Origin: Chromobacterium alticapitis
Lineage (GTDB): Bacteria > Pseudomonadota > Gammaproteobacteria > Burkholderiales > Chromobacteriaceae
Reading direction: 5' to 3'
Assembly (NCBI RefSeq): GCF_002924365.1
Contig: NZ_PQWB01000036.1
Coordinates: 1 to 64,000, forward strand
DNA length: 64,000 nucleotides
The position numbers and the translations under genes were made by a program. Below are positions 9,039 through 18,883 of this stretch, piece by piece (positions within the stretch are counted from its first letter, which is position 1; each line of letters opens with the position of its first letter). The notes beneath the pieces are model-generated. The model worked only from the letters and a program-made list of their open reading frames with translations. It was not told the origin of the DNA and ran no database searches.

Positions 9039-10358
9039 ATGCCGCAGTCACGTTATGAAAAGATTATTTCCGCCCGCTGGATCATCACCGTGGAAACGGA
9101 TGGCGAAGTCCTGGAAAACCATGCGGTGGCGATCAAGGATGGCAGGATAGCCGCCATTCTGCCAGCGGCCGACGCCGCCGCGCTGGATGCCGATGAAAGG
9201 CTGGAGCTGCCCGACCACGCGCTGATGCCGGGCCTGATCAATCTGCATGGCCATTCGGCGATGACCCTGTTGCGCGGTCTGGCCGACGACAAGGCGCTGA
9301 TGGACTGGCTGACCAACCACATCTGGCCGGCCGAGGGCAAGCACGTGCGCGACGACTTCGTGTTCGACGGCACCCTGCTGGCCATGGGCGAGATGATCCG
9401 CGGCGGCACCACCACCATCAACGACATGTATTTCTATAATGCCGCGATGGCGCGGGCCGGCCTGGCCTCCGGCATGCGCACCTTCGTCGGCTGTTCCATT
9501 CTGGAATTCCCGACCAACTACGCCAGCAACGCCGACGACTACATCGCCAAGGGCATGGCCGAGCGCAGCCAGTTCCTGGGCGAAGACCTGGTCACCTTCA
9601 CCCTGGCGCCGCATGCGCCCTACACCGTATCGGACGACACCTTCCGCAAAGTTGTGACGCTGGCGGAGCAGGAAGACATGCTGATCCACTGCCACATCCA
9701 CGAAACCGCGGAAGAAGTGAGCAATAGCGTCAAGGAACATGGCCAACGCCCGCTAGCCCGCCTTCAGGGTCTGGGCATGCTGTCGCCGCGCCTGGTGGCC
9801 GCCCACATGGTGCATCTGAACGACGCCGAAATCGAGCTGGTGGCCAAGCACGGCGTATCCGCCGCCCACAACCCTGCCTCCAATATGAAGCTGGCCTCCG
9901 GCATCGCCCCCGTCGGCAAGCTGCTGGGCGCCGGCGTGGCCGTAGGCATAGGCACCGACGGCGCCGCCTCCAACAACAAGCTGGACATGCTGGCGGAAAC
10001 CCGCCTGGCCGCGCTATTGGCCAAGGTGGGCACGCTGGACCCGACCATCGTCCCGGCCGCCGCCGCCATCCGCATGGCCACGCTGAACGGCGCGCGCGCG
10101 CTGGGCATAGACGGCAAGACCGGCTCGGTGAAGGAAGGCAAGGACGCCGACTTGATCGCCATCGACCTGTCCGCCCTGGAAACCGCGCCGGCCTTCGACC
10201 CGATCTCGCACGTGGTGTACGCCGCCGGCCGCGAGCAGGTCAGCCACGTCTGGGTCAAGGGCCGCGCGCTGATGGCCGGCCGCAAGCTGCAAACCCTGGA
10301 CGAAGGCAATCTGAAAGCCCGCGCCGACGACTGGCGCAACCGCATTCTGGCAAAGTAA
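9039..10358 (+). CDS. mtaD: 5'-methylthioadenosine/S-adenosylhomocysteine deaminase (amidohydrolase)
   Basis: A 439-residue TRZ/ATZ-type amidohydrolase. Metal-binding motifs are visible: [10 protein letters not shown] near the N terminus, HCHIHE in the middle, AHMVHL, and GTDGAASNN near residue 308. The family deaminates S-adenosylhomocysteine or methylthioadenosine to the inosyl form. The gene ends four bases before ubiG, an S-adenosylmethionine-dependent methyltransferase that produces S-adenosylhomocysteine, which supports a role in removing that product. Related chlorohydrolases share the motifs, so the exact substrate is inferred. Confidence 0.85.
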   Translation: MPQSRYEKIISARWIITVETDGEVLENHAVAIKDGRIAAILPAADAAALDADERLELPDHALMPGLINLHGHSAMTLLRGLADDKALMDWLTNHIWPAEGKHVRDDFVFDGTLLAMGEMIRGGTTTINDMYFYNAAMARAGLASGMRTFVGCSILEFPTNYASNADDYIAKGMAERSQFLGEDLVTFTLAPHAPYTVSDDTFRKVVTLAEQEDMLIHCHIHETAEEVSNSVKEHGQRPLARLQGLGMLSPRLVAAHMVHLNDAEIELVAKHGVSAAHNPASNMKLASGIAPVGKLLGAGVAVGIGTDGAASNNKLDMLAETRLAALLAKVGTLDPTIVPAAAAIRMATLNGARALGIDGKTGSVKEGKDADLIAIDLSALETAPAFDPISHVVYAAGREQVSHVWVKGRALMAGRKLQTLDEGNLKARADDWRNRILAK

Positions 10359-10362
10359 TCGC

Positions 10363-11064
10363 ATGAGCAACGTAGACGAACTCGAAATCGACAAATTCAG
10401 CCAACTGGCGCACAAGTGGTGGGACAAGGACAGCGAATTCAAGCCGCTGCACGAGATCAACCCGCTGCGCCTGGACTATATAGACCGCCACGCCGCCCTC
10501 GCCGGCAAGAAAGTGCTGGACGTGGGCTGCGGCGGCGGCATTCTGGCTGAAAGCATGGCGCTGAAAGGCGCCCAGGTGACCGGCATAGATCTGGCCAAGA
10601 AATCCCTGAAAGTGGCGCAGCTGCACAGCCTGGAAACCGGCGTGCCGATAGACTACCGCTGCGTGCCGGTGGAAGAGCTGGCGGCGGAAATGCCGGCAGG
10701 CTTCGACGTGGTGACCTGCATGGAAATGCTGGAACACGTGCCGGACCCGCAAAGCGTGGTGCGCGCCTGCGCCACGCTGGTCAAGCCGGGCGGCTGGGTG
10801 TTCTTCTCCACGCTGAACCGCAACGCCAAGGCCTATCTGCTGGCCGTGGTGGGCGCCGAATACGTGCTGAACATGCTGCCGCGCGGCACGCATGAATACG
10901 CGCGCTTCCTCAAACCGTCCGAACTGGGCCGCATGGTGCGCCACGCCGGCCTGGACCTGCAGGGCCTCAGCGGCATGGCTTACAACCCGCTCACCCGCAT
11001 CTACTCGCTGAACGACGATACCGACGTCAATTACCTGATGGCTACCCGCCGCGCGGCGGAATAG
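10363..11064 (+). CDS. ubiG: ubiquinone biosynthesis O-methyltransferase UbiG
   Basis: A 233-residue class I methyltransferase. The SAM-binding motif [13 protein letters not shown] is clear, with [16 protein letters not shown] after it and [11 protein letters not shown] as the acidic/active region. The N terminus ([16 protein letters not shown]) and ending ([19 protein letters not shown]) are typical of UbiG, which carries out both O-methylations in ubiquinone synthesis. It is co-transcribed with the upstream deaminase (4-bp gap). Confidence 0.93.
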   Translation: MSNVDELEIDKFSQLAHKWWDKDSEFKPLHEINPLRLDYIDRHAALAGKKVLDVGCGGGILAESMALKGAQVTGIDLAKKSLKVAQLHSLETGVPIDYRCVPVEELAAEMPAGFDVVTCMEMLEHVPDPQSVVRACATLVKPGGWVFFSTLNRNAKAYLLAVVGAEYVLNMLPRGTHEYARFLKPSELGRMVRHAGLDLQGLSGMAYNPLTRIYSLNDDTDVNYLMATRRAAE

Positions 11065-11398
11065 CCGCGCATGCGCGCGCCGCCCGCCCCCTCGGGCGGC
11101 GCGCCTCTCCCCTCATGGCGCAAGCTCTCCCCTCCTCCGCCGAAAAATAAGACAGATACTGCCAATGAGTTCTGTCAACACAAATACAAAACATGCGTTT
11201 TAATCATCTGATTGATATCATGGCCGCCCCCGCGAAAACGGGCGCATGATGGCCATCCGCGACAGGGCAGTGTCGCCGGGCTACGGATGTCCCTGCTGGA
11301 TACAAACCGGCAAACCAACAGGATATTGCCGGACAATCCATCACAATAGTGTCTTACAATACGTACGAGAACGATAACATTCCATCCGGAGATGACGC
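11065..11398. other. 334-bp intergenic region upstream of the GntR regulator
   Basis: Besides the hairpin just after ubiG it holds an imperfect inverted repeat with ATCATG/CATGAT arms at 11217-11250 and an AT-rich stretch at about 11150-11215. The last 60 bases before the regulator (with TACGTACGA near 11360) are a plausible autoregulatory operator. GGAG sets the start at 11399. No coding frame is convincing. Confidence 0.45.
11075..11104 (+). terminator. strong GC hairpin after ubiG
   Basis: A perfect 12-bp stem (11075-11086 with 11093-11104) and a 6-base loop, 10 bp after the ubiG stop. A pyrimidine stretch (CTCTCCCCTC) rather than a T-run follows, so termination efficiency is uncertain. 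Confidence 0.6.
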
Positions 11399-12067
11399 AT
11401 GACTTTCAAGGCCAACGATCTGTTGACCGAACAGATCGCCCAATATCTAGGCAAGCAAATCATCCAGGGCGAGATGAAACCGGGTGAGCGGATACAAGAG
11501 CTGCGCATCGCGTCCGAGCTGGAGGTCAGCCGCGGCTCGGTCCGCGAAGCCTTGCTGATTCTGCAACGCCGCCATCTGGTGGACATTTTCCCGCGACGCG
11601 GCGCGGTGGTGGCCAGCATCAGCGCCAGCGACGTCAGCGACTTCTTCGATCTGTGGTTCCTGCTGCTGGACCGGGTGGCGCAAAACCTGGCCGCCGGCTG
11701 GCAGAACGACGACCTTGCGCGCTTCATCGAGCTGATGGCGCTGCTGGATGAAGCCAAGCGCCACGGGGACTTGCAGGCCTTCTACGACTACGGCATAGAA
11801 TTCCTGTCCGCGCTGTACCGGCATGCCAACAACCGCTACCTGACCGATACGCTGAACGACATGCTGCCGCTGACCCAGCGCTGCCTGTACGCCATCCTGC
11901 GCGCCGGCCAAACCCAGATCGAGCGCACTCACCAGTTCCTGGAAAGCCTGCTGAAAACGCTGATCGCGCGCGATACCGCGCGGCTCAAGCAGATGGTCGG
12001 CGAATTCGGCCGCGACTACAGCCGGCTGGCGCAAAGCGCGGCGGAAGCGCTGGAGGGCCGAGGCTGA
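11399..12067 (+). CDS. GntR-family (FadR/FCD-type) transcriptional regulator
   Basis: A 222-residue protein. The N-terminal winged helix-turn-helix is evident (QIAQYLGKQIIQGEMKPGER, then ASELEVSRGSVREALLILQR and HLVDIFPRRGAVV). The C-terminal all-helical FCD-like domain (about 85-215) would bind an effector. It is a single gene with a terminator behind it and a long upstream region. Target genes cannot be told from context. Confidence 0.9.
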   Translation: MTFKANDLLTEQIAQYLGKQIIQGEMKPGERIQELRIASELEVSRGSVREALLILQRRHLVDIFPRRGAVVASISASDVSDFFDLWFLLLDRVAQNLAAGWQNDDLARFIELMALLDEAKRHGDLQAFYDYGIEFLSALYRHANNRYLTDTLNDMLPLTQRCLYAILRAGQTQIERTHQFLESLLKTLIARDTARLKQMVGEFGRDYSRLAQSAAEALEGRG

Positions 12068-12096
12068 GCCCCGGACTGTTTTCCCACGGTTCATAA

Positions 12097-12125
12097 ACAA
12101 AGGGCTGCCAAAGGCAGCCCTGTTT
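12097..12125 (+). terminator. terminator between the GntR and metallophosphoesterase genes
   Basis: The stem AGGGCTGCC (12101-12109) pairs with GGCAGCCCT (12113-12121) around a 3-base loop and is followed by GTTTC. A-rich bases on the left side mean it could also act on the converging gene. Confidence 0.7.
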
Positions 12126-12138
12126 CAAAACTGGCCGA

Positions 12139-13329
12139 TCAGGGCTGAGGCCAGCGCTTTTCGCCATTCTCGTCGTACAGAACCTCCACCAAGGCCTCGC
12201 CGTTCAACTCCACTCGCGCAAAACCATTCAGCACTCGCTCAGGATATTGGCGATCGTCAGCCGATTTCGTTTCCGCCCAAGCCACCTGCGGCTTGCCGTC
12301 CAGGATGCTGGCGGCGCCATAAGGAATGGCGCCGTGGCCAATGCAACGCCCTAACATGCCATTCTGCGGCTGATAACAGATCACATTGTGCAAATGCCCC
12401 CAATACCAGTAGTCCGGCGCACGGCCCAACGCGTCTTTCACCGCCAGGAACAACGCATTCGACTCGCCCTCCATCGAATAGCCCTGATGGTGGGACAAAA
12501 CCATGATCTTTCCCTTCCAGCCCGCCGTCACTTCGCGCAGCCAAGCGGTTTGTCCATCGCCCAGCGCGCCGTCCATGTACAAATTCCACTTGTCGCTCCA
12601 ATAGGCTGTATCCAGCCCGAGAATCAGCCAGTTGGCATTGAACAAGCTGAAATAGCTGGTGCCCTGCTGCAAAGGGAAGCGGCTGGACAGCACGCCGAAA
12701 TAACCCAGCGCGCCGTTATACATCTCATGGTTGGAATTGAGGGTGAATTGCCCGCGCGCGCCAGCCGGCCAGCCAGCAAAATCCTGATTCTCATCCGAGC
12801 CGACACCGGCGTAATAAACATCACCCAAGTGGATGGTGTAATCCGCCGGTCGGCCCGTCATCGCCGTTGCCACCTTGTGGGCGATGTAATCCCCCGTCCC
12901 CCAGTCCCCCGCGATGTTAAAACTGACCTTATCGGGTATGGCCAGATGGCAAGGCTGCGTATTCCAGGGAGCCCGGTTTTCGAGATGCTCTACCCACTGC
13001 GTCAATGCCTCGCCCCACAAAGGATCCAGCAGCTCCCATTTGCGGCATCCCAACAGCGTGCCGTCATCCATCACCCGGGTAGGCAACTGCGCCTCGGTCG
13101 TCGGCAGCGGCTCGCCGTTCAGCCCGCTCGACAAGATGGACAGGCCATGGGCAAACTCCCACGGAATGCCAGGCGCGCTGGTGGCGTCGGGATCGTTGAT
13201 CACCGCTCTCACTTGCGCGTCTATCAGTTTCAGCCTGCTCAGTAATTCCTGCTTTTGCTGCAACCCCTGCTCGGCTTCCGCCAGGCTACTGTCTATCCGG
13301 TTTTTCCATGTGTCGAAAATGCCCATCAT
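12139..13329 (-). CDS. metallophosphoesterase
   Basis: About 396 residues. The dimetal phosphoesterase motifs appear in order: GDWGTG, IHLGDVYYAG, NSNHEMY (the GNH[DE] block with Ser for Gly), LSHHQGYS and WGHLHN. An N-terminal segment of about 120 residues, with a short coiled coil, precedes the catalytic domain. There is no signal peptide. The start could also be the second ATG at 13326, since GGAGG lies very close to the first. It is the last gene of a leftward group with a dihaem cytochrome and a GMC oxidoreductase/hydrolase fusion, so its substrate may be tied to that pathway; this is inference. Confidence 0.85.
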   Translation of the reverse strand: MMGIFDTWKNRIDSSLAEAEQGLQQKQELLSRLKLIDAQVRAVINDPDATSAPGIPWEFAHGLSILSSGLNGEPLPTTEAQLPTRVMDDGTLLGCRKWELLDPLWGEALTQWVEHLENRAPWNTQPCHLAIPDKVSFNIAGDWGTGDYIAHKVATAMTGRPADYTIHLGDVYYAGVGSDENQDFAGWPAGARGQFTLNSNHEMYNGALGYFGVLSSRFPLQQGTSYFSLFNANWLILGLDTAYWSDKWNLYMDGALGDGQTAWLREVTAGWKGKIMVLSHHQGYSMEGESNALFLAVKDALGRAPDYWYWGHLHNVICYQPQNGMLGRCIGHGAIPYGAASILDGKPQVAWAETKSADDRQYPERVLNGFARVELNGEALVEVLYDENGEKRWPQP

Positions 13330-13365
13330 TCGCCTCCACGCTTTAAAACGGTCCGATGCGGCCGC

Positions 13366-15252
13366 CTACAAGGTTTTCATGTACTCGATCAGATCCCACT
13401 TCTCGCCATCGCTGAGGTGGATGCCGTACTCGTGGCCGCTGTTGTGGTTGCCCGGCAAGCGGGTATCGAACTTGAAATAGCCGCCGCCCTTGGCCTCCGG
13501 CCCCGCCGTGCTGAAACCCACATTGCGCGCGTCGAACACGCTGGAACCGCGATAGAACGTCTTGGGACGCTTGTCCGGCGGCTGCAGCAAGTCCCACAGC
13601 GTAGGCACCGAACCGTTGTGCAGATACGGCGCGCGCAGCCAGATGCCGTCGGTGGGCGTATTGCTGTAGCTCTGCGTCTTGCGGTAGGCGCCGAAGTCGA
13701 ACGGCGGCTTCTTGAACGCGTGGAACTTGTCCACCAGGCCTACGGTGAAGGAGTTGACGCGGTAGGGGTCGGTGCCCAGTTCGTCCAGTCCCACCGTCAC
13801 CTGGCCAGTGGCTGCCTTGCCGAAGTCATGGCAACCGGCGCAGTTCTGCGCCCACAGCGTCCGCCCGCGCGCCACCCGCACCTGGTCCAGTCCGCCGAAC
13901 GGCCACTTAGGCGGCTGATGCGTCAGCAGCCAATCCGTCACGCGGGTGAATTCGGCCGGCAGCACCGACTGCGGCGTGGCCCCCACCGCCATCGCGGCGG
14001 CGTAATTGCGCTCATGGATGTCATTGTTATTGCCGTCCCAGTGCAGATACAGCGATTCCCTTGGCTTCTGGTTCCAGATTTGCGGCAGGTCCACCGTGCC
14101 TATGGTGGAATCGTCCGGGAAGCCGAAGATCACTATCTTGGTGGGATTGAAAGTGTCGGTGCGGCCCGGCCCCTGCAATGGCCGCAGCTTCTGCCAGGCG
14201 TATTGCTTTTCCTGCTTCAGGAAGGCCTGCTGCGTGGCCGGCACGATCAGGAAGCGGTAGAACAGTTTTTCGATGGGGCCGAGATCGTAATGCTGCTCGA
14301 TGGCGTCCATCACCTTGTTCTTGAAGTCCGGATCGCCGGCGCAGCCGTACAGGAACCACTGGAACGACTCCAGATCCAGCAGCGCCGCCGGCGCGGTGGG
14401 CACCGGCACCGGCACGTCGTCCGCGCTCTTGCGGTACTGCCCGGTATGGCACAGCGCGCAGTTGGGTTCCACCGACGGGTAACCTATCTGCCGCTTGGCC
14501 AGGCCTATGGGCAAATCATGCCCGCCCTCGTAGATGAAGCCGAAGGTCTGCCAGCCTGTCCCCATCCTGGGCATGCGCTGCGCGCACACCTGAGGCAAAA
14601 CCGAAAACACATAGAGCGGAATGCGCGCATCAGGCCCCAGGCCGATGGCGGCGTACTTGAAGTGGTCCACATTGGACTGCATGGGCGGCTGCGGCACCTC
14701 GCGGAACAGATTGAGCCAGGTCTCGAAACCGACGAAACCCAACACCAGCGCGACGACGAGCGCCGCCTTGCGGCAGCGGCCACAAAGGCAATGGCAGGCG
14801 CAGCGCCACAGCCCGCGCAATCCGGCGCGCATCAGCGGCCACGGTCTTTGCTCCCGCGGCATGCCGGCGTACAACAAGCCGCCCAGAATCAGGAACATCG
14901 CGCCGTCCGAGTAGAGCAGCGGCCGGAACGCATCCGGATAGCCCGAGGTCTGGATCAGATAAATCCAGAACACCACCGCGATCAGCCGCGACAATACGCA
15001 TAGCCAGGCGTACACCGGATAGCGCTCGGCGCAGACGCCGGCCGGCGCGTAGAACAGGCTGACACCCACCAGCAACATGCCGGCGTTCTGCAACCAGGGG
15101 TAGACCGCCTGGGCCGGCAGCCCGAAGTAGCCGTTCAGATAGTCCGGCCACAGCAAGGCCGGCACCGCGAACACCATATTGATGATGATCCCTATCCAGA
15201 TGAAACGCTGAAACCACCGGATGCAGGGCTGGGCAGAGCATGCGTTTTCCAT
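13366..15252 (-). CDS. membrane-anchored dihaem cytochrome c (peroxidase/RoxA-like)
   Basis: A 628-residue protein started at the ATG at 15252, preceded by GAGG. The N-terminal third has four to five hydrophobic helices (about 15-37, 55-72, 81-102, 112-130, 162-180) with a cysteine-rich loop CACHCLCGRC at 151-160. The large C-terminal part is periplasmic-type, with two haem c sites, CALCH (265-269) and CAGCH (471-475), and the phrase RAPYLHNGSVPTLWDLL seen in dihaem peroxidases and RoxA-type oxygenases. It probably carries electrons from, or oxidises products of, the enzyme encoded just upstream (54-bp gap). Confidence 0.8.
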   Translation of the reverse strand: MENACSAQPCIRWFQRFIWIGIIINMVFAVPALLWPDYLNGYFGLPAQAVYPWLQNAGMLLVGVSLFYAPAGVCAERYPVYAWLCVLSRLIAVVFWIYLIQTSGYPDAFRPLLYSDGAMFLILGGLLYAGMPREQRPWPLMRAGLRGLWRCACHCLCGRCRKAALVVALVLGFVGFETWLNLFREVPQPPMQSNVDHFKYAAIGLGPDARIPLYVFSVLPQVCAQRMPRMGTGWQTFGFIYEGGHDLPIGLAKRQIGYPSVEPNCALCHTGQYRKSADDVPVPVPTAPAALLDLESFQWFLYGCAGDPDFKNKVMDAIEQHYDLGPIEKLFYRFLIVPATQQAFLKQEKQYAWQKLRPLQGPGRTDTFNPTKIVIFGFPDDSTIGTVDLPQIWNQKPRESLYLHWDGNNNDIHERNYAAAMAVGATPQSVLPAEFTRVTDWLLTHQPPKWPFGGLDQVRVARGRTLWAQNCAGCHDFGKAATGQVTVGLDELGTDPYRVNSFTVGLVDKFHAFKKPPFDFGAYRKTQSYSNTPTDGIWLRAPYLHNGSVPTLWDLLQPPDKRPKTFYRGSSVFDARNVGFSTAGPEAKGGGYFKFDTRLPGNHNSGHEYGIHLSDGEKWDLIEYMKTL

Positions 15253-15306
15253 GACTTCATCCTCAAGGAGCAACCCCGCTCGGCCAGCGAGCGGGACGGC
15301 CGGGGT

Positions 15307-18300
15307 TCAGGATTGGGCGGTCTTGTCCAGATGGGCGACGATGGCCGGGTAGATGTCCACCGCCGCGTTCTTGCCGAACATGCAATCGATATGGCCGTAA
15401 CCGGGCGCCACCAGCCGGCTGTAGCGCTCCGGCCCGTAGCTCGCCACCAACTTGTCGTAAGTACGCTGCGTGCTTTCCGGCAGATAGCACGCGTTGTCCG
15501 CGCCGCTGATGAACAGGATGGGCAGTTGCAGTCGATCGAAATGCGGCATGTAGAGGTCCGCGCCGTCGAAGGCCACCAGATGCCCCTCCCGGCACATCCG
15601 CGCCAGATGCTCCATGGTGCGCATATTGGCGATGCCGAACAGCTCGTGCAGATTGTCATGCAGCGTTTCATTCAGCTGGTTGTGGCGGTACAGCGAGGCA
15701 TACATGAAAGTGATGCGGTGGCACACCGGGTTATCGCAATAGCCCTGCGCCTCCGCCAGCGCATAGCCCTTCAGCGCGGTGTCGTACAGCTTCTCGAACC
15801 AACTGGCGTTGGACGCGGTGTAGGCGGTCAGCGATTGCACGCCCAGCTTGTCCAGCACCGTCGGCAGGTGCAGCCCCGTTTTCAGCGCGGTGGCAGGCGG
15901 CACCACAATGTCGGCGGCGATCTGCGAGCACACCACCGAGCGCACGCCCTCCAGTCCGGCCAACAAGGCCATGAAGAAAGTGGTGGCGCCATAGCAATGC
16001 ACCACGCACTGCACATCCTTGGCCCCAGTGGCCTCGCGGATCTGCCGAATCGCCGCCGGATAGTCGTAGCGGGCGATCTGGTCGCCGTCCCACTGCTCCT
16101 TGCTGGCCGGCAACAGGATGCTGACGCGGAAATCCAGCAGCCACACGTCGTAGCCATGCTGATACAGGTACTCCAGCAGATTGGTGGCGATGGTGTCGGT
16201 AGAGAAGATGTTCGAGCCCACCCCCAAGCCGTGAACCAGCATTACCGGCCCCTTCGTCCCGCCTTGGTAGCGCGTGAGCCTCAGGTCCACCCCGTCCTCA
16301 GTGTGGAAGAAGGTCACCTCCGGCGCGCCCGCGTTCAGCGGTCGCTTGCGCCGCGGCGGCGCGTCCGGATGGAAGTAGACATTGGGCGCCAGCACGCCGC
16401 CGTAGCTGTCCCACAGCACGCCGGCGAAGTATTCGCCGAAGCGGGCCAGCTGTTTCAGCCTCTCCGCCTCGCTGTCCACGTTCAGCACCTTCATCGTGGT
16501 CATCTGCCGCGCGAAATCGGCCGGCGCGATATGCAGCACCCCGCTGCCGACGACCTCGCCCGCATCATCCGCCCCGCGGTGCACCGTGACGTACAGCGTG
16601 CTGGTGTCGGACCACACCCTGAGCGCGCTATGGTTGCTCGGCACGTACTTGAAGGCGCTGAAGAAGAATTCGCCGCCGTCTTCAGCCGTCAGCCGCATGT
16701 TGTAATTCATATGCCGCACGCCCACCTGCTCCGGGTATTCCTCGAACAGGTTGAACACGCCATGGCTGACGGTCAGCGGCAGCGGCGACAAGGCCGGCGC
16801 GTCCAGCGTGCCGACGATGGATGCCTGGTGCCGGGGATTGGAAATCAACTGCTCCAAATCATCCGAGGCCACGGTCACGGTGAAACCCATAGCGGAACCC
16901 GCATCCTTGCCGGCTTGGTACGCCGCCTGATAGGCGGCCAGGTCCGTGCCGGCCGGCTGGCGGTAGGCGGTGGAAAAGAAGCCCTTCATCGTCTCGGTGA
17001 ACTCGATGCCGGGCTTGGCGGCCGCCTGCGCCGCGCGCGGCGCGGAGGGCAGCGCGTAATCTATGCTCCAGCCGCGGTCCGCCGCCAGCAGCGCCATCGC
17101 GCGCTCGCTGACCGCGGAAATGGTCAGCAGCGGATTGACCGCCAGCGAGGTGGGGATGACCGAGCCATCGGTGACGTACAGGCCCGCGTAGACCGCGTCG
17201 CCGGCCTGGTCGCTGAACACCTGGCCCTTGTGGTTGACCACGCCCTGCGCGGCGTTCTCGCCCATCACGCAGCCTCCCAGCGGATGCACGGTGATCAGGC
17301 TGTGGCGGAACAGCTCGGTCCAGATCGGATTGCGCACGTAGATGCCGCCCAGCGCGCGCGTGGCCTCCAACAGCCGCGCGTTGCCGATCTCGAAATTGGG
17401 CTGTTCGCCCACGCCCGGCCACTCCAGCTTCAACTGATCATGCTCGTCCAGCGCCATCACGCCGGCGCCGTCGTCGTGGCTCATGATCAGATAGGTCTGC
17501 AGCCGGTTCACCGCGCCGTGATAAGGTCCGCGCAGCGCGCTGTCGGTCTCGCGTGCCAGGTATTTGAGCTTGGCCAGCGGCCCGGTTTCGGCCGGCTGCC
17601 CTAGCTCCGCCGATGCCGCCGCCATGGCCGGCACCATGGCTCCGCCTATCGCGCCGGGAATGGAGCCCTCCTCTATCACCATCCGCTTGCGCCAGTCGGT
17701 TTCATCGCGCATGTCGATGATGGAGGTGATACAGGGGCCGACCGGGCCGATTTCCTTGGCCGAATGCGCGCCGAAGCCTATGCCGTTGATGCGCTCGTCG
17801 TTGTTGTAGCCGAAGCCCAGGATGTCGCCGTTGCCGCTCATATGCTTGCCCAACTCGCCGGACAGCGAGAGCCCCTGCTCGCGCGAGCGCAGCAGGATTT
17901 CAGTGGAACCCAGCGTGCCGGCGGACAGGATGACGATGTCGGCCTTGACGAACAAGGTGGGCGCGTCGAATTTCTCCCGCCCGGTGCCGACGTACTGGTA
18001 GTGCACGATCCAGCCCTCGCCATCACGCTCCAGATGGCGCACCGACGCCTGGCAGAAGATTTCCGCGCCATGGTTGCAGGCATCGGGCAGGTAGTTCATC
18101 AGCGTGGTGTTCTTGGCCTTGTTGTTGCAGCCGGAAACGCAATCTCCGCAGTAATTGCACGGCAGCTGCTCCACGCCTACGTGGTTGCGGCCGTCCGGCA
18201 GCTTGTCGAAAGTGACGTTGATGGGCGGGCGGTAGAAAGTGTGCTTGTCCTTGAGCCGGTCCGCCGACTGGCGGTTCGCCTCCAGCTTGGGCAGCGTCGG

Positions 18301-18759
18301 CGCAGCGTCCGGGTAGGGATTGGGCTTCAGCATCTCCTGCGCCCGCGCGAAGCCGTCTTTCAACAAGGTGTCGGCGTGCTCGCGCACCCGCCGCGGCCAG
18401 CGCGGGTCTTCGAATACCTGCGGCTCCGGCTGCAGCGAGACATTGGCGTTGATCAGCGAGGTGCCGCCCAGGCCGCAGCCGACCATCACGTTCTGCTGCG
18501 GGTTGACGTGCAAATCGTAAAGGCCTGTGCGCGACCCCAGATGGCCATCCGGATGGTGCACCTGGAATTCCGGCGTGGCCTCGGCCAGCGTCGCCGGGTA
18601 TTCGCCGGGAATGATCTCGCGCCCGCGCTCCAGCAGACAGACGCTGCGGCCGGCCCGCGCCATGCGCGAGGCGGCGATGCCGCCGCCGTAGCCGGAGCCG
18701 ATCACCACGACTTCGTAATGTTCCTTGATTTCGCTGAGGGAAATAGCGATGCGCGCCAT
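15307..18759 (-). CDS. GMC oxidoreductase fused to an alpha/beta hydrolase
   Basis: A 1150-residue fusion, started at the ATG at 18759 after AGGAG. Residues about 1-580 form a cholesterol-oxidase-like GMC flavoprotein: dinucleotide motif GSGYGGG (21-27), GCGLGGTSLINANV near 95-107, a CxxCxxCxxxC cluster at 201-211, and the C-terminal HPLGGCVMG and NPLLTISA blocks. Residues about 580-830 form a linker domain. Residues about 850-1150 form an alpha/beta hydrolase with LVHGLG, a nucleophile elbow VHCYGAT with Cys (about 922) instead of Ser, Asp in SGADN (about 1088) and His in GYGHID (about 1123). It likely oxidises a sterol or other lipid alcohol and hydrolyses or transfers an acyl group. Context: cytochrome and phosphoesterase genes downstream, FNR box upstream. 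Confidence 0.85.
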   Translation of the reverse strand: MARIAISLSEIKEHYEVVVIGSGYGGGIAASRMARAGRSVCLLERGREIIPGEYPATLAEATPEFQVHHPDGHLGSRTGLYDLHVNPQQNVMVGCGLGGTSLINANVSLQPEPQVFEDPRWPRRVREHADTLLKDGFARAQEMLKPNPYPDAAPTLPKLEANRQSADRLKDKHTFYRPPINVTFDKLPDGRNHVGVEQLPCNYCGDCVSGCNNKAKNTTLMNYLPDACNHGAEIFCQASVRHLERDGEGWIVHYQYVGTGREKFDAPTLFVKADIVILSAGTLGSTEILLRSREQGLSLSGELGKHMSGNGDILGFGYNNDERINGIGFGAHSAKEIGPVGPCITSIIDMRDETDWRKRMVIEEGSIPGAIGGAMVPAMAAASAELGQPAETGPLAKLKYLARETDSALRGPYHGAVNRLQTYLIMSHDDGAGVMALDEHDQLKLEWPGVGEQPNFEIGNARLLEATRALGGIYVRNPIWTELFRHSLITVHPLGGCVMGENAAQGVVNHKGQVFSDQAGDAVYAGLYVTDGSVIPTSLAVNPLLTISAVSERAMALLAADRGWSIDYALPSAPRAAQAAAKPGIEFTETMKGFFSTAYRQPAGTDLAAYQAAYQAGKDAGSAMGFTVTVASDDLEQLISNPRHQASIVGTLDAPALSPLPLTVSHGVFNLFEEYPEQVGVRHMNYNMRLTAEDGGEFFFSAFKYVPSNHSALRVWSDTSTLYVTVHRGADDAGEVVGSGVLHIAPADFARQMTTMKVLNVDSEAERLKQLARFGEYFAGVLWDSYGGVLAPNVYFHPDAPPRRKRPLNAGAPEVTFFHTEDGVDLRLTRYQGGTKGPVMLVHGLGVGSNIFSTDTIATNLLEYLYQHGYDVWLLDFRVSILLPASKEQWDGDQIARYDYPAAIRQIREATGAKDVQCVVHCYGATTFFMALLAGLEGVRSVVCSQIAADIVVPPATALKTGLHLPTVLDKLGVQSLTAYTASNASWFEKLYDTALKGYALAEAQGYCDNPVCHRITFMYASLYRHNQLNETLHDNLHELFGIANMRTMEHLARMCREGHLVAFDGADLYMPHFDRLQLPILFISGADNACYLPESTQRTYDKLVASYGPERYSRLVAPGYGHIDCMFGKNAAVDIYPAIVAHLDKTAQS

Positions 18760-18883
18760 GCTTCGTGCTCCTGTTCGGATCGAACTGCGAGCCACGAATA
18801 CCTTGCACAAGGCGCGGGGCAGCCAGGCTGCTCGGGCGCGGCGCCGCCTGACGGCGGCCTTATCGTTTTGTGAAGCTTAAGAT

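Noticed and set aside
7123-9150. 675-codon rightward open frame opposite the GGDEF-EAL gene
   Set aside because: Antisense shadow that runs through an intergenic region into the next gene in the wrong frame.
15313-17604. 763-codon rightward open frame opposite the GMC fusion
   Set aside because: Antisense to a clear flavoprotein/hydrolase gene. Its His/Arg/Gln-rich composition is typical of the reverse frame of GC-rich coding DNA, and no motif is present.
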